Notes under the pieces: generated by a model
What the model was told of the DNA's origin: nothing
Databases searched by the model: none
The model's input: the letters and a program-made list of their open reading frames with translations, nothing else
Translations under genes and position numbers: made by a program
Shown: positions 1 through 8,214 of the stretch, piece by piece
How positions within the stretch are numbered: the stretch's first letter is position 1
Layout: every line of letters begins with the position of its first letter
DNA from: Actinomyces succiniciruminis
GTDB taxonomy: Bacteria > Actinomycetota > Actinomycetes > Actinomycetales > Actinomycetaceae
Length of the DNA stretch: 58,220 nucleotides
Assembly: GCF_900002405.1 (NCBI RefSeq)
Contig: NZ_LK995526.1
Coordinates: forward strand, 1-58,220
Direction: 5' to 3'

Positions 1-40
1 ATGTCCTGAGGCAGAACTGTCACCGATGTCCTGAGACATC
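1..40. repeat. Truncated intergenic repeat with 25-bp period
   Basis: ATGTCCTGAG occurs at 1 and again at 26. The second copy lies in the perfect inverted repeat GATGTC-ctga-GACATC (25-40). The feature is cut by the window edge. It could be the end of a mobile element or a protein-binding site, but no transposase is visible. Confidence 0.4.
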
Positions 41-100
41 ACACACCGCGTTCACGCCGAGAGCTCGTGTTTAGCCCGGCGACGTTCGGGCCGGTGTTTT

Positions 101-203
101 GCACGACCCTGGGTGACACTGCACGACCCTCGTGCGCATTGCACGACCCCGGGGTGGTCGTACAACACACACCAAGGTCGTGGAACGCGGCCCGAGGTCG
201 TGC
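101..203. repeat. Phased half-site array, left copy (GCACGACC family)
   Basis: Three direct copies of GCACGACC start at 101, 121 and 141. Three inverted copies follow: GGTCGTAC at 156, GGTCGTGG at 176 and GGTCGTGC at 196. Start-to-start spacing is 20, 20, 15, 20, 20 bp, so each arm has two-helical-turn phasing around a centre near 152. A second copy with identical spacing lies at 20650-20752 in inverted orientation, and the 12-bp spacers are also largely conserved. As RNA it would form three 8-bp helices separated by symmetric 12-nt internal loops. Function is unknown. Confidence 0.85.
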
Positions 204-388
204 AGTACATAGGGGCGGGGTGAGCGCCACTGCCACCCCGGGGCTATCGGCGTGGATGAGGTGCTTTAGACCGGCGCGCCTCGGTTCTCTAGCTGGATCG
301 TCCGGCCCAGCCCTTGCAGTCCCAGAGACCCTCCTCGCGATGAGGCGCGTTTCCCGCGTGGTCCACGCTCGTGGCGACCTGCGCGCCG

Positions 389-456
389 ACGGCTCATCAG
401 GCAGAACAACGATTCGTCAGGTGCGCTAACGGTTCATGCGTTCTGGGCGACGATTA
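389..456. repeat. Phased half-site array, left copy (ACGGTTC family)
   Basis: ACGGCTC (389), ACGATTC (409), ACGGTTC (429) and ACGATTA (450) are spaced 20, 20 and 21 bp. The segment aligns with the reverse complement of 20004-20134, for example the shared GACGG-TC-TCAGG and CAACGATTCG stretches. It is therefore the second repeat family shared in inverted orientation by the two flanks of the pilus island. Confidence 0.7.
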
Positions 457-461
457 GCCAC

Positions 462-560
462 GAACACGCGTTCGCGTCAGGAACACGAGTTTTAGAGCTT
501 TGCACGTGCCCCGCACCCGCAAACCTCCAAAACTCATGTCCTTGCGGGGAACTCGTGTAC
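462..560. repeat. Inverted half-site cluster (GAACACGAGTT family)
   Basis: GAACACG lies at 462 and GAACACGAGTT at 481. Inverted counterparts AACTCATGTCC at 531 and AACTCGTGTAC at 550 follow. The arms have 19-bp spacing on each side, and CTCGTGTACGAG (551-562) is a perfect palindrome. The design resembles the neighbouring arrays but is less regular. Together with the two arrays above it fills most of the gene-free stretch 1-684, in which I see no convincing gene. Confidence 0.5.
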
Positions 561-684
561 GAGCTGCGGTGCGCCGGACGGGGCCCGGGTCACGCTCGCA
601 AAAGCAAGACCTGTACCGCCGCGGCAGAACTCGGCGCAGCTCAGCCGCCCCACCGGCGCTGCGCGTCGAAAGGTCGGCGACCGC

Positions 685-1200
685 TCAGTCGTCGGGGTCG
701 GCGTTGACGGCGCCCTCGACGTCGTGTAAGAGCAGGTTGGAGATCTCCACCTGCACCATCTCCACGTCGGGCACATCGACCAGCACCAGGGGCTCATCCG
801 CGCTGGTCTGCAGGGAGAGGCTGCCGCAGCCGAACATACGGTCGGTGATGGTCCGCTCCTGCTGGACGTCGGAAATGCGTGACAGCGGCAGGTCGTGGCC
901 GGTCTTGTTGATGATGCCGGAGCGGGTGATCACGCGCTTGGAGGTGACCGTGTACGTCGTGGTCATCCAGCGCAGCCAGGGCACCACGAAGGCCGGCATG
1001 GCCGCAATGACGACCAACACCCACACGGCGATGACGGCGCCGGTGCGCCAGTTGGCATCCGGGAACAGAATGGAGGCGACCACGCCTACGGCCAGTAGCG
1101 CGATCACCACGAGGGAGCGCCACAGCAGGATCTTGGGGTGGGTGCGCATATGGCGCACGACGATCTCGTCCTTGCTGAGCAGCTTCTGGGGTAGAGCCAT
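685..1200 (-). CDS. PH domain-containing membrane protein (bPH2/YdbS type)
   Basis: This 171-aa protein is of the bacterial PH-domain (formerly DUF304) type. After a short basic N-terminus with the R(T)HPK stretch typical of these proteins, two hydrophobic helices lie at about residues 25-45 and 55-75. A beta-rich PH-like domain follows at about 80-165, containing YTVTSKRVITRSG and RISDVQQERT, the usual family signature. The start at 1200 is the only ATG upstream of the domain. It is preceded by CACACT 6 nt upstream, a possible leaderless -10, and by GGGGGT, which could act as a weak ribosome site. The gene lies 57 bp downstream of the PAP2 gene on the same strand and may be the last gene of the pilus transcript. 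Its specific role is unknown; YdbS-type proteins are membrane-bound. Confidence 0.85.
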   Translation of the reverse strand: MALPQKLLSKDEIVVRHMRTHPKILLWRSLVVIALLAVGVVASILFPDANWRTGAVIAVWVLVVIAAMPAFVVPWLRWMTTTYTVTSKRVITRSGIINKTGHDLPLSRISDVQQERTITDRMFGCGSLSLQTSADEPLVLVDVPDVEMVQVEISNLLLHDVEGAVNADPDD

Positions 1201-1257
1201 ACCCCCAGTGTGCCACCCGGCCGGAGCTCGCGCCGCATTGCCGGCATCGCCGGCTCA

Positions 1258-2280
1258 TTAGCGGGCAGCTCGCCCCGCCTGGCCGACGCCGCGCGGTGTG
1301 AGCAGGGCCAGCGCCGCCATGCCCATGCCGGCCACCGCAACCGTGCCGACGGCGCCGGCCGCATAGGCGATGAAGACGGCGGTGCGGCTGAGCTGCGCGG
1401 CGGCGACCGCACCGGCTCCACCGGCGTCGACGACGCCCCGCCAGGTGAGCACCTCCAGCATCAGGGCCGCCGCGCCCGCGAGAATCCCGAGCCCGCCCAG
1501 CACGGCGGCGGACGACAAGCGCGCCGGCGGCAGCTCGCCCGCTGCGACACCGCCCCCCGCCGCGGCGGGAGTCGACGGCGTCGCAGGCGCTGCACCGGTG
1601 GGCTCGGAGTCGGCGGGCCCTGCCTCATCCGCCCAGGCGCCGCAGGCGATCGCCACTGCGCCCCAGGAGGTGGCCAGCAGCAGGGCGGCGATAACGTCGC
1701 CGGGACGATGCCACTGGCACACCAGCGTGGAGTAGCCCATGGCGGCGGCCAGCGCCGCTCCCGCCCAGGCAGCGACCCCGCGCCACCGCGGTCCGGTGAC
1801 CAGGATGAGGGCGACGGCAGCGGATGCGGCCACCGCGGTATGCCCCGAGGGCAGGGTATTCATGCCGCCGAATTTCCGGAACAGCCCGTAGTCCGGACGC
1901 CACAGGATCAGGTACTTCAGCACCTGGGTGGAGATGTTGATGGCGACGACTGCGCCCGCAGCCCACAGGGCCCGCCGGCGGCTGCCGCGCCACCGGGCGC
2001 CGACCAGCACCACGAGTACCAGGCCGATTGCGGCCGGCAGGGACACCACGTGCAGCAGGTTGCGTGCGTGGTCGGACACGAAGTGGGCGCCGATGCGGGA
2101 GCCGTCCAGAGCCGCCTGCTCCATGGCCTGCCCGGTCAGGTGCACCACCAGCAGCCACCAGGTGAGCGCCACGCCGACCATACAGACGACGGCGAGCACG
2201 CCCGCCAGCAGGCGCGAGCGCCGCTGTGCGCGCCACCCGGGGTCAGGAGGTTGCGTCAGGGAATTGTTGCGAGACGTCAT
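1258..2280 (-). CDS. PAP2-superfamily phosphatase, membrane-bound
   Basis: This 340-aa PAP2 (type 2 phosphatidic acid phosphatase) protein has about six transmembrane helices. Motif 1 is K122-x5-RP(128-129), motif 2 is PSGHT (144-148, H147) and motif 3 has H191 and D195. The usual Arg of motif 3 is Thr (S184-T185). Family members dephosphorylate lipid phosphates or undecaprenyl pyrophosphate at the outer membrane face; which substrate applies here cannot be read from sequence. The ATG at 2280 is chosen because the protein begins just before the first helix. A longer frame reaches 2691 but runs antisense-free through the sortase gene and is a frame shadow. The start lies 38 bp inside the upstream sortase gene, which implies translational coupling and cotranscription with the pilus operon. 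The last about 130 residues contain three or four further hydrophobic segments and an Ala/Pro-rich linker. Confidence 0.88.
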   Translation of the reverse strand: MTSRNNSLTQPPDPGWRAQRRSRLLAGVLAVVCMVGVALTWWLLVVHLTGQAMEQAALDGSRIGAHFVSDHARNLLHVVSLPAAIGLVLVVLVGARWRGSRRRALWAAGAVVAINISTQVLKYLILWRPDYGLFRKFGGMNTLPSGHTAVAASAAVALILVTGPRWRGVAAWAGAALAAAMGYSTLVCQWHRPGDVIAALLLATSWGAVAIACGAWADEAGPADSEPTGAAPATPSTPAAAGGGVAAGELPPARLSSAAVLGGLGILAGAAALMLEVLTWRGVVDAGGAGAVAAAQLSRTAVFIAYAAGAVGTVAVAGMGMAALALLTPRGVGQAGRAAR

Positions 2281-3274
2281 TGGGCCCGGATGATACGACC
2301 TGCGGCTGGGTGGAGTCGGAGTCCGGCGTCGCGGCCGGCGTGGCGGTGCGGGTGTGCGTGCCGCGCTTGCGGGGCGGGTAGCCGGAGCGCCACACGTACA
2401 GACCCACCAGGATGAAGCCGGCCGCCAGGCCCACCGCCCACCAGGGGAACGATGGCACCGTGGGGGGATTGCCGGCGGCGTCCAGGTCCGCCTGCGGGGT
2501 GGGGTAGACCCGTTCCCCGGTGACCAGGATGCGGTGGGTGTTGATGCCCAGTGGTGTGCAGGTGACCAGGGTGACCAGGTCGCGCCCCTGCTCGGCGCGC
2601 AGCGCCTCGGTTTCGTCGGGCTCGACGACCTTGGTGTCGAACACCCGATAGGTGAGTACTTCCCCGAACACCTCGATGACGAAGGTGTCACCGACCTCCA
2701 CCTGGTTCAGGTCGGTGAACATGCGGGCATCCGCCAGACCGCGGTGACCGGTGATCACCGCGCGGGTGCCCTCTCCGCCCACGGGCAGGGAGGTGCCCTC
2801 GAGGTGCCCCAGCCCGGCCAGCAGGGTCTCATCGCTGGTGCCGTGATAGACGGGCAGGTCCAGGTTGATGGCGGGGATGCGCAGCCGGGCCATGAGCCCG
2901 GCACCGTTGGCGTCCAGGATCGAGTCGTAGTCGAGGGTGTCGTCCCCGCCCTCGCCGACGCCGGTGGGGACGTTGGTGTTGGCCTCCAGCACCGCGCCGA
3001 CGGAAAGGGCGTCGTTGTAAGCATGCGCCTGGGCGAGCTGGGTGGCGGCGTCCGGGTCGGCGGAGTCGACGTCGGAGGCGTAGGTGGTGATGATCTTGGA
3101 CTGGTTGTACTGGGTGACCCAGGCGGCGACGGTCGGGTAAGCGAACAGCAGCATGCCGGCGATCGCCAGGACGGCGGGCAGCAGGGTCAGGGGCTGCAGC
3201 CGCCAGCGCCGGGCGTCGGGCCCAGCATGCTCGTCGGGCGCGGCGGGCGGGCGGCGTCGTGCGCGTCGACTCAT
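2243..3274 (-). CDS. srtC: Class C sortase (pilin polymerase), second pilus operon
   Basis: This 343-aa class C sortase would join pilin subunits by transpeptidation outside the membrane. Catalytic residues are visible: H177 in TGHRG, C239 in TLVTCTP and R248 in HRILVTG. Hydrophobic segments near residues 30-50 and about 305-325 flank the catalytic domain, as in pilus-specific sortases. The ATG at 3274 is chosen because GAGGAG lies 8 nt upstream and the residues before it in a longer frame are Arg/Pro-rich. The lid region reads ILDANGAG rather than the usual Asp-Pro-aromatic. The gene lies downstream of the shaft pilin gene (3468-5057), with two hairpins in between. Its 3' end overlaps the PAP2 gene. 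By position it corresponds to srtC2 of the Actinomyces type 2 fimbria cluster, but the assignment to type 1 or 2 is inference. Confidence 0.95.
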   Translation of the reverse strand: MSRRARRRPPAAPDEHAGPDARRWRLQPLTLLPAVLAIAGMLLFAYPTVAAWVTQYNQSKIITTYASDVDSADPDAATQLAQAHAYNDALSVGAVLEANTNVPTGVGEGGDDTLDYDSILDANGAGLMARLRIPAINLDLPVYHGTSDETLLAGLGHLEGTSLPVGGEGTRAVITGHRGLADARMFTDLNQVEVGDTFVIEVFGEVLTYRVFDTKVVEPDETEALRAEQGRDLVTLVTCTPLGINTHRILVTGERVYPTPQADLDAAGNPPTVPSFPWWAVGLAAGFILVGLYVWRSGYPPRKRGTHTRTATPAATPDSDSTQPQVVSSGPNDVSQQFPDATS

Positions 3275-3369
3275 GGGGTCTCCTCGAGTGGCTCGGTGGC
3301 TGATTGGGGTAGGGGTCCTGTGTACCAGGGCTCGGGGGCGCCTTGGCGCTCCGGCCGGAGGTCGGCATG

Positions 3370-3459
3370 CGTGTGGCGGGCAGACCCGGGTGGGCCTGCC
3401 CGCCACACGTTTACAACCGTGGAGGGTTGCTAGGAGCGGAACCGGCTAGTGCTGGTTCC
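3370..3459 (-). promoter_or_regulatory. Double hairpin between shaft pilin and sortase genes
   Basis: Nine bases after the pilin stop there is a 9-bp hairpin (3438-3446 with 3451-3459, loop TAGT). A second hairpin has perfect 14-bp arms, CGTGTGGCGGGCAG (3370-3383) and its complement (3396-3409), ending about 96 nt before the sortase ATG. Neither has a U-tract on the minus strand, so they look more like processing, stability or U-less attenuation signals than classic terminators. The same pair recurs at 9313-9391. Confidence 0.7.
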
Positions 3460-3467
3460 TGTCCGCG

Positions 3468-5057
3468 TCAGCCCTGGGCGCGCTGACGGTTGCGGGCCAC
3501 GAGGACCGAACCGGCGGCGAGCAGGACGAGCGCGGCACCGATCAGCATCATCAGCAGCTGGCCGTTGGCACCGGTGAGCGGCAGGTTCGGCACGTTCTGC
3601 TTGGTGTTGTCGATGGTGATGTTGTCGGCCGTGGTGGTGCCGGCGGTGATCTTCAGGGCCGTGTTGGCGGCGTCACCGGTGGGCAGCGTGTAGCCGGCGG
3701 GGGCGGCGGTCTCAACCAGCACGTAGCAGCGGGTGCTGTGCTCCGGGGAGATCTGGTCCTCGGTCTGGCCGGCCTCGCCGACGAGGGAGTCCACGAACAG
3801 GCCGGCCAGGTTGATCTGACCGTTGGCGTCGGAGGTGAAGGTGTCCACGCCACCGATCGCGACCGGGTTGCCGGTAGCGGTGCCCTTGTCGCAGCTGGCG
3901 GCGAAGGGGTCGGAGGAGTTGTAGACCTGGAACGAGGCGCCGGCCAGGGTCTTGCCGTTGTCGGCGTCGGCCTTGGTGATCACGGCGTTGCCCCAGTTGG
4001 AGACGACCGGGTTGGTCGGGTTGTCCGGCGGGTTGTCCGGCGGGTTGTCGCTGTTCTTGGTGTCCACGAACAGGTGCGCGGTGTTGGGGATGTTGCCGGA
4101 CTCGGTCACCGAGTTGGCGGTCGCGGTGAAGGTGATCACCAGCTTGGAGTCGGCCTTGCCCTTGAGGAAGGCAAAGCCATCGGCGTTGAACTCAACCTTG
4201 AGGTCCTGCCCCTCGGTGACCGTGTAGTAGCTGGAGTCCACGGTCTCGTCGTCCAGCATCACGGAGGCCACCTTGCCGTCGGTCAGAGCGGCGTTGAGCG
4301 GGTCGGTGACGTAGAAGTAGGTGAACTCGTCGTCCTCGGCGATGCTCGGCACGGTCACGGTGACCGGGAACTCGAGCTGCGCGGCGGTCTGCAGACCGTT
4401 GGCCGTGACCTCAATCCCCTTGGTGGGGGCCAGCACGACGGTGTTCTTGGGGTACACGTCAACGGTGTACAGCCACGAGCCGTCCTGCGTGGAGGCGTTG
4501 TTGGCCTCGTTGTTCGGGAAGGGGATCGTCACCAGGAAGGGCGCGGCCTTGGTAGCGACGGTCGCAGGGGCGCTGGTCTCGCAGACCAGGTAGGCGGCCA
4601 CGGACAGGCCGGAGATGGTGGTGTTGCCGTTCTCAGTCGTCGGGGCGGAGGCGGTGCCGGTGCCGAAGGTGGCGGCGTCGCCGCTGGGCAGCGTCAGCGC
4701 CGGGGTGGCGTAGTCGCTACCACAGGCATTGCCCGGGATCACCAGGTCGCCCAGACCGTTCCAGGCCGCCTGGGTGGTCAGGTCCAGGTTGGTGATCTCG
4801 TAGGCGGTGAAGACGACGTCGGCCACGCCCTTACCGGTCTTGTCAGTGGCGTCGTTGGGCGTGCCGGGGCCGTCCTCCATCGAGCCGCTCTCGAGCTTGT
4901 GAATGTTCAGCGTTCCCGTGGCGTCGGGGTCGATGTTGCCGACGGAGATGTCGGCAGCAGCCGTGGCGGCGATGCCGCCCAGCCCGGCCAGGGTCAGGGC
5001 GAGGGCCCCGGCTCCGGCGGCGACCCGGCTCGCCAGCGTGCGCGTGCTGGTGCTCAT
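3468..5057 (-). CDS. Major pilin (shaft fimbrillin), LPLTG-anchored
   Basis: This 529-aa shaft pilin resembles Actinomyces FimA/FimP. The signal peptide spans about residues 1-35 (basic start, long Ala/Leu core, cleavage near TAAA-DIS). The pilin motif W-x3-V-x-VYPKN carries K204, the likely acceptor for sortase-catalysed linkage. CnaB-like domains follow. The E-box YVLVETAAPAGY has E449, which would support an intramolecular isopeptide bond. The sorting signal LPLTG is at 492-496, followed by a hydrophobic helix and the tail RNRQRAQG. Length and order match type 2 shaft pilins. An Asn-Pro-rich linker (PPDNPPDNPTNP) separates the middle and C-terminal domains. The ATG at 5057 has AAAGGA about 10 nt upstream. 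The gene lies 114 bp downstream of the tip gene and 193 bp upstream of the sortase. Confidence 0.93.
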   Translation of the reverse strand: MSTSTRTLASRVAAGAGALALTLAGLGGIAATAAADISVGNIDPDATGTLNIHKLESGSMEDGPGTPNDATDKTGKGVADVVFTAYEITNLDLTTQAAWNGLGDLVIPGNACGSDYATPALTLPSGDAATFGTGTASAPTTENGNTTISGLSVAAYLVCETSAPATVATKAAPFLVTIPFPNNEANNASTQDGSWLYTVDVYPKNTVVLAPTKGIEVTANGLQTAAQLEFPVTVTVPSIAEDDEFTYFYVTDPLNAALTDGKVASVMLDDETVDSSYYTVTEGQDLKVEFNADGFAFLKGKADSKLVITFTATANSVTESGNIPNTAHLFVDTKNSDNPPDNPPDNPTNPVVSNWGNAVITKADADNGKTLAGASFQVYNSSDPFAASCDKGTATGNPVAIGGVDTFTSDANGQINLAGLFVDSLVGEAGQTEDQISPEHSTRCYVLVETAAPAGYTLPTGDAANTALKITAGTTTADNITIDNTKQNVPNLPLTGANGQLLMMLIGAALVLLAAGSVLVARNRQRAQG

Positions 5058-5171
5058 GGGTTGGGATTCCTTTCATGTGCGCCGCCGACGGCGACGCGTA
5101 TGAGGGGTTGAAACAAATCTCTGGGGTTGAGGCCGGCCACCGCCCGTGCGGTTGCTGCGCCGGCACGGGGC

Positions 5172-7925
5172 TCAGCTCTGGACGTGGTGCGCGCGGCGCC
5201 TCCTCACGAGTCCAGTGGCGAAGGCCAGGGCTGCCAGGGCGCCCCCGCCGATGAGGAAGGTGTCGGCCCCAATACCACCGGTGAGCGGCAGGGTGGGAAC
5301 CTCGGTCTTCTCGTTGGTGAATGCCGCCGCGAAGCTGTATTCGAGCTGGTCGGGCAGGATCCGGAAGGTGTGGCTGGTGGTGTCGAGCACGTAGCCGGCG
5401 GGCGGCTTGGACTCGACCAGGGTGTAGTCGGCGTCCTCGTTCCAGGCCAGGCCGGTGACCTTCAGGGTGCCCGCGGCGGGGTCGGAGTCGTAGTAATCGG
5501 CGTCCCCGGCCTGCTCGGCGCAGGCCTCGGCGCTGTCGGCGACGCAGTCGGTGATCGTGACGGGCTCACCGACGCCGGGCAGGGTGAGCTGCCACTCGGA
5601 GCCGGACAGGGCCTTGCCGTTGTCGGCGTCGGTCTTCTGCCAGGTGACCGATCCGGTCAGGCGCTCGTTGACCACGTCGCCGTAGTCGGCGTCGAGGCCG
5701 CCCTCGGCGTCGGGGCCGATGGTGAACTCGTGAGCCTGTTCATCGAGCTGGTAACCGGTGGGCACCTTGGACTCGGTGAGGGTGTAGGTGCCCCAGGCCA
5801 GGTCGGTCAGCTGGAAGTGTGCCGCAGCCGCGTCCTGGTCCGTGAAGGGCCGGCTGGAGCAGCCGCCGGTGCAGTCGGTGACGGTGGTCCCGTCGGGGAC
5901 GCCCGGGCCGGTCAGGGTCCACTCGGTGCCCGCGAGGTCCTGGCCGGTGTCGTCGACCTTGTGCCAGGTGATGGAACCGGGTTGGTCGGCGTTGGTGAAG
6001 GTGCACACCGTCAGGGTGGCGTTGGCGGTGGTGACGTTCGGGTTGTTCTTGCTGACTCCGGCGACGACGGTGGTGGGGTTGGTTCCGACAGCGCCCTGCG
6101 TGCAGGCCAACGACTCCAGCTCATAGCCGGCGTTGGCGGCGTCGGTCTTGCCGGCCTCGGCGAGCGCGTAGCTGCCGGCGCCGACGTAGCGGGTCTGGCC
6201 GGTGGCGTAGGTCAGCGTGGTCTGGCCCGAGGTGGCCGTCAGGTCCCAGTCGGCGGCGGCGGCGGTGCCCCCGTAGTTGTTGTTGACCTCCTTGACCAGC
6301 CGCAGCTGGGCGGGCAGGTTCAGCAGGTAGTCCTCGACCTCGCCGCCGACGGTGACGCCGGTGGGCTTGCTCTCGGCGGTGGCCGTGGAGGCGCGCAGCC
6401 GCAGGTAGGTGACGGTCTGGTTGACGAGGTTGGTGTCGACGGGCGCCTGGGGCACGTTGAAGGTCAGGTTGACGCGGCCGGAGGCGGGGCAGGCCTGGGT
6501 ATTGGAGCCCTCGTTGTCTTGGAACCTGCCGTCACCGTTCCAGTCGATCCAGCCATGGATCTTGCCGTCGCCGCCGCAGCCGACGCCGGTGATGGTGTAG
6601 GTGCTCGTGTCCCCATTGAGGACGTCTATCGGCAGCATGGCGCCCTGCTGTATGGAGGAGTTGCCGTCCAGAGCGTCCTCATCGTCATTGACACCGTTGC
6701 TGTCATCGCCGTCCGCGCCGGCGGAGTGCTGCTGGTAGGTCTCGGAGTCGATGCGGGTCCCCAGGTGCACGGTGGAGGGCGGCTCGTTGGTGATGTCGGC
6801 CAGGGTCATGCCCCACACGCTCTGTCCCTGCCAGCCGGTGTTGCTGAGAGCGGTGCCGGTGGTCCAGCTGGGCTGGAAGAGGGCGCCGGCGGTGCCGTAG
6901 GACTCCGGCGCGTCGCCGAAGTCGGTCTCGACGACCACACCCAGGGCGACGGCGGTGTAACCGCGGCCCTGGATCTCCACGCCCGCGGAGGTGGCGCCCT
7001 TCATGAACATGACCGTCCCGGGGCCATTGCCGCTACTCGGGTTGTTGTGAGTCCCACCGTTGTTGTACGCGCACTCCTGCCCGTTGGGGCTCATGCGCAT
7101 GAAGTTGCTGGTCTGCCCGTTCCACCAGTTCGTCTGACTCTGAGCCGAAATGAGCACGTCGGTGGTGCAGCCGCTGCGGGAGCGGTCCAGGGCGTACCAG
7201 GTGACATTGGAGGCATTGGAACTGGGGGCCGCCTGAATCCACTCGGCCTGGTTGGCCTCTCCAACCCCCGATGAAGTGGATGATGCCTCGGCGTCGGCGA
7301 ATACGAGCCCCTGAAGCGGGACCTCCGCGCCGTTCAGCGTGGCGGTGCAGGAGAAGTTGAAGGACAGCCGGGCGTGGTCCATGGTGTTGCGCAGACCAAT
7401 GACCATCTGGTTGTTGTTGGCGTAATCGCGCGGGAAGGTACCTACCCGCCCGGTCGTCCAGTAGCCGGTGCCGCCCACGTTGTACAGGTCATCGAGAACG
7501 TCTCCCGCCCAGTCACCGGGCGCGTAGGCCTTGAGCCCGGAGCGCACGTAGGCATTGTTCTCGTCGTAGCCGTAATCGGCGTAGTTCCCGCCCTCACTGC
7601 GCTGCTTCTGCAGGTTGGAGATGGTGCAAGTGGTGACGAGGGTGCCGCCCTCGCCGAGGTCGCGGGTGTTGGTTACCGTCTGAGACCCGGCAACGCCGGC
7701 AGTGAGCAGGAATTGGTTCTTGGTACCCCACTGGATCCACTGGATGTCGTTCTTGAAGCGGCCCGCGCCGCCGGTGGCGAAGCCCTCCGCGACGGTTCCT
7801 GCCGCCTCAGCGGGGATGGGCGAGACGACGAGCGCGCCCGCCACGGCCAGCGCGGTACAGGCGAGGATTGCGGCAGCTCGACGCGACACCTTGCGCAAGC
7901 GGGTGGCGGCGGACTGGACAAGCAC
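5172..7925 (-). CDS. Pilus tip adhesin, GEVED and SpaA-type domains, LPLTG-anchored
   Basis: This 917-aa surface protein is the likely tip subunit of the second pilus, resembling FimB by position. The signal peptide is at about 1-40 (cleavage near AEA-AGT). A large N-terminal head follows, then DFGDAPESYGT and a GEVED-type module ending in GEVEDYLLNL. Three SpaA/prealbumin-like repeats come next, two of them starting GSITWHK and GSVTWQK and ending in VESKPPAGY-like E-boxes. LPLTG is at 879-883. The head carries several cysteines that could form disulfides. I chose the GTG at 7925 because GGAG sits 7 nt upstream and the signal peptide begins immediately; a longer ATG-initiated frame (8030) would translate the 22-bp operator-like repeats. 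Shaft and sortase genes follow on the same strand. Confidence 0.88.
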   Translation of the reverse strand: MLVQSAATRLRKVSRRAAAILACTALAVAGALVVSPIPAEAAGTVAEGFATGGAGRFKNDIQWIQWGTKNQFLLTAGVAGSQTVTNTRDLGEGGTLVTTCTISNLQKQRSEGGNYADYGYDENNAYVRSGLKAYAPGDWAGDVLDDLYNVGGTGYWTTGRVGTFPRDYANNNQMVIGLRNTMDHARLSFNFSCTATLNGAEVPLQGLVFADAEASSTSSGVGEANQAEWIQAAPSSNASNVTWYALDRSRSGCTTDVLISAQSQTNWWNGQTSNFMRMSPNGQECAYNNGGTHNNPSSGNGPGTVMFMKGATSAGVEIQGRGYTAVALGVVVETDFGDAPESYGTAGALFQPSWTTGTALSNTGWQGQSVWGMTLADITNEPPSTVHLGTRIDSETYQQHSAGADGDDSNGVNDDEDALDGNSSIQQGAMLPIDVLNGDTSTYTITGVGCGGDGKIHGWIDWNGDGRFQDNEGSNTQACPASGRVNLTFNVPQAPVDTNLVNQTVTYLRLRASTATAESKPTGVTVGGEVEDYLLNLPAQLRLVKEVNNNYGGTAAAADWDLTATSGQTTLTYATGQTRYVGAGSYALAEAGKTDAANAGYELESLACTQGAVGTNPTTVVAGVSKNNPNVTTANATLTVCTFTNADQPGSITWHKVDDTGQDLAGTEWTLTGPGVPDGTTVTDCTGGCSSRPFTDQDAAAAHFQLTDLAWGTYTLTESKVPTGYQLDEQAHEFTIGPDAEGGLDADYGDVVNERLTGSVTWQKTDADNGKALSGSEWQLTLPGVGEPVTITDCVADSAEACAEQAGDADYYDSDPAAGTLKVTGLAWNEDADYTLVESKPPAGYVLDTTSHTFRILPDQLEYSFAAAFTNEKTEVPTLPLTGGIGADTFLIGGGALAALAFATGLVRRRRAHHVQS

Positions 7926-7981
7926 TACACGACTCCATGGGTATGCGCGGCCGGGGCGCCGCTCTCGGTACTTAAAGGCTT

Positions 7982-8046
7982 CACCTAGGTCATCCGGAGG
8001 ATGGTCACTAGCCATGTGGGGGATAGCCACTAGCCATCTGGGGGAT
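7982..8046 (-). promoter_or_regulatory. Tandem 22-bp repeats upstream of second pilus operon
   Basis: CACTAGCCATGTGGGGGAT (8006-8024) recurs with one change at 8028-8046, a 22-bp period. A third, degenerate copy lies at 7982-8002. The repeats sit 57 to 120 bp upstream of the tip-gene GTG, where operator or activator sites would be expected. No matching regulator gene is in the window. Confidence 0.6.
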
Positions 8047-8157
8047 GCCCGAGACGAAGATACCGACGGATTCCCGCCCTTCTACCCGCCGAACCGAGCT
8101 GTGCTAAACCTGTGGCACACCCGTGCCAGTGTCGTAGCAAGTCGGTTACCACGGTGA

Positions 8158-8207
8158 CCTTATCGAGTCCGCTTAAGCCGCGATAAGGCCTATTTCCCCG
8201 GGGAAAT
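8158..8207 (-). terminator. Palindrome plus hairpin after first pilus operon
   Basis: Directly after the sortase stop (8215) lies the perfect 16-bp palindrome ATTTCCCCGGGGAAAT (8192-8207). Next is a hairpin with 8-bp arms CCTTATCG (8158-8165) and CGATAAGG (8181-8188). Position fits termination of the upstream operon, although there is no long T-run. The palindrome could also be an operator. Confidence 0.5.
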
Positions 8208-8214
8208 GTGCCGG

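Noticed and set aside
101-203. CRISPR array
   Set aside because: Repeats are only 8 bp, spacers 12 bp, half of them inverted, and the spacers are conserved between copies; no cas genes.
5127-7274. Plus-strand open frame of 715 aa
   Set aside because: Antisense shadow of the tip gene; low complexity.
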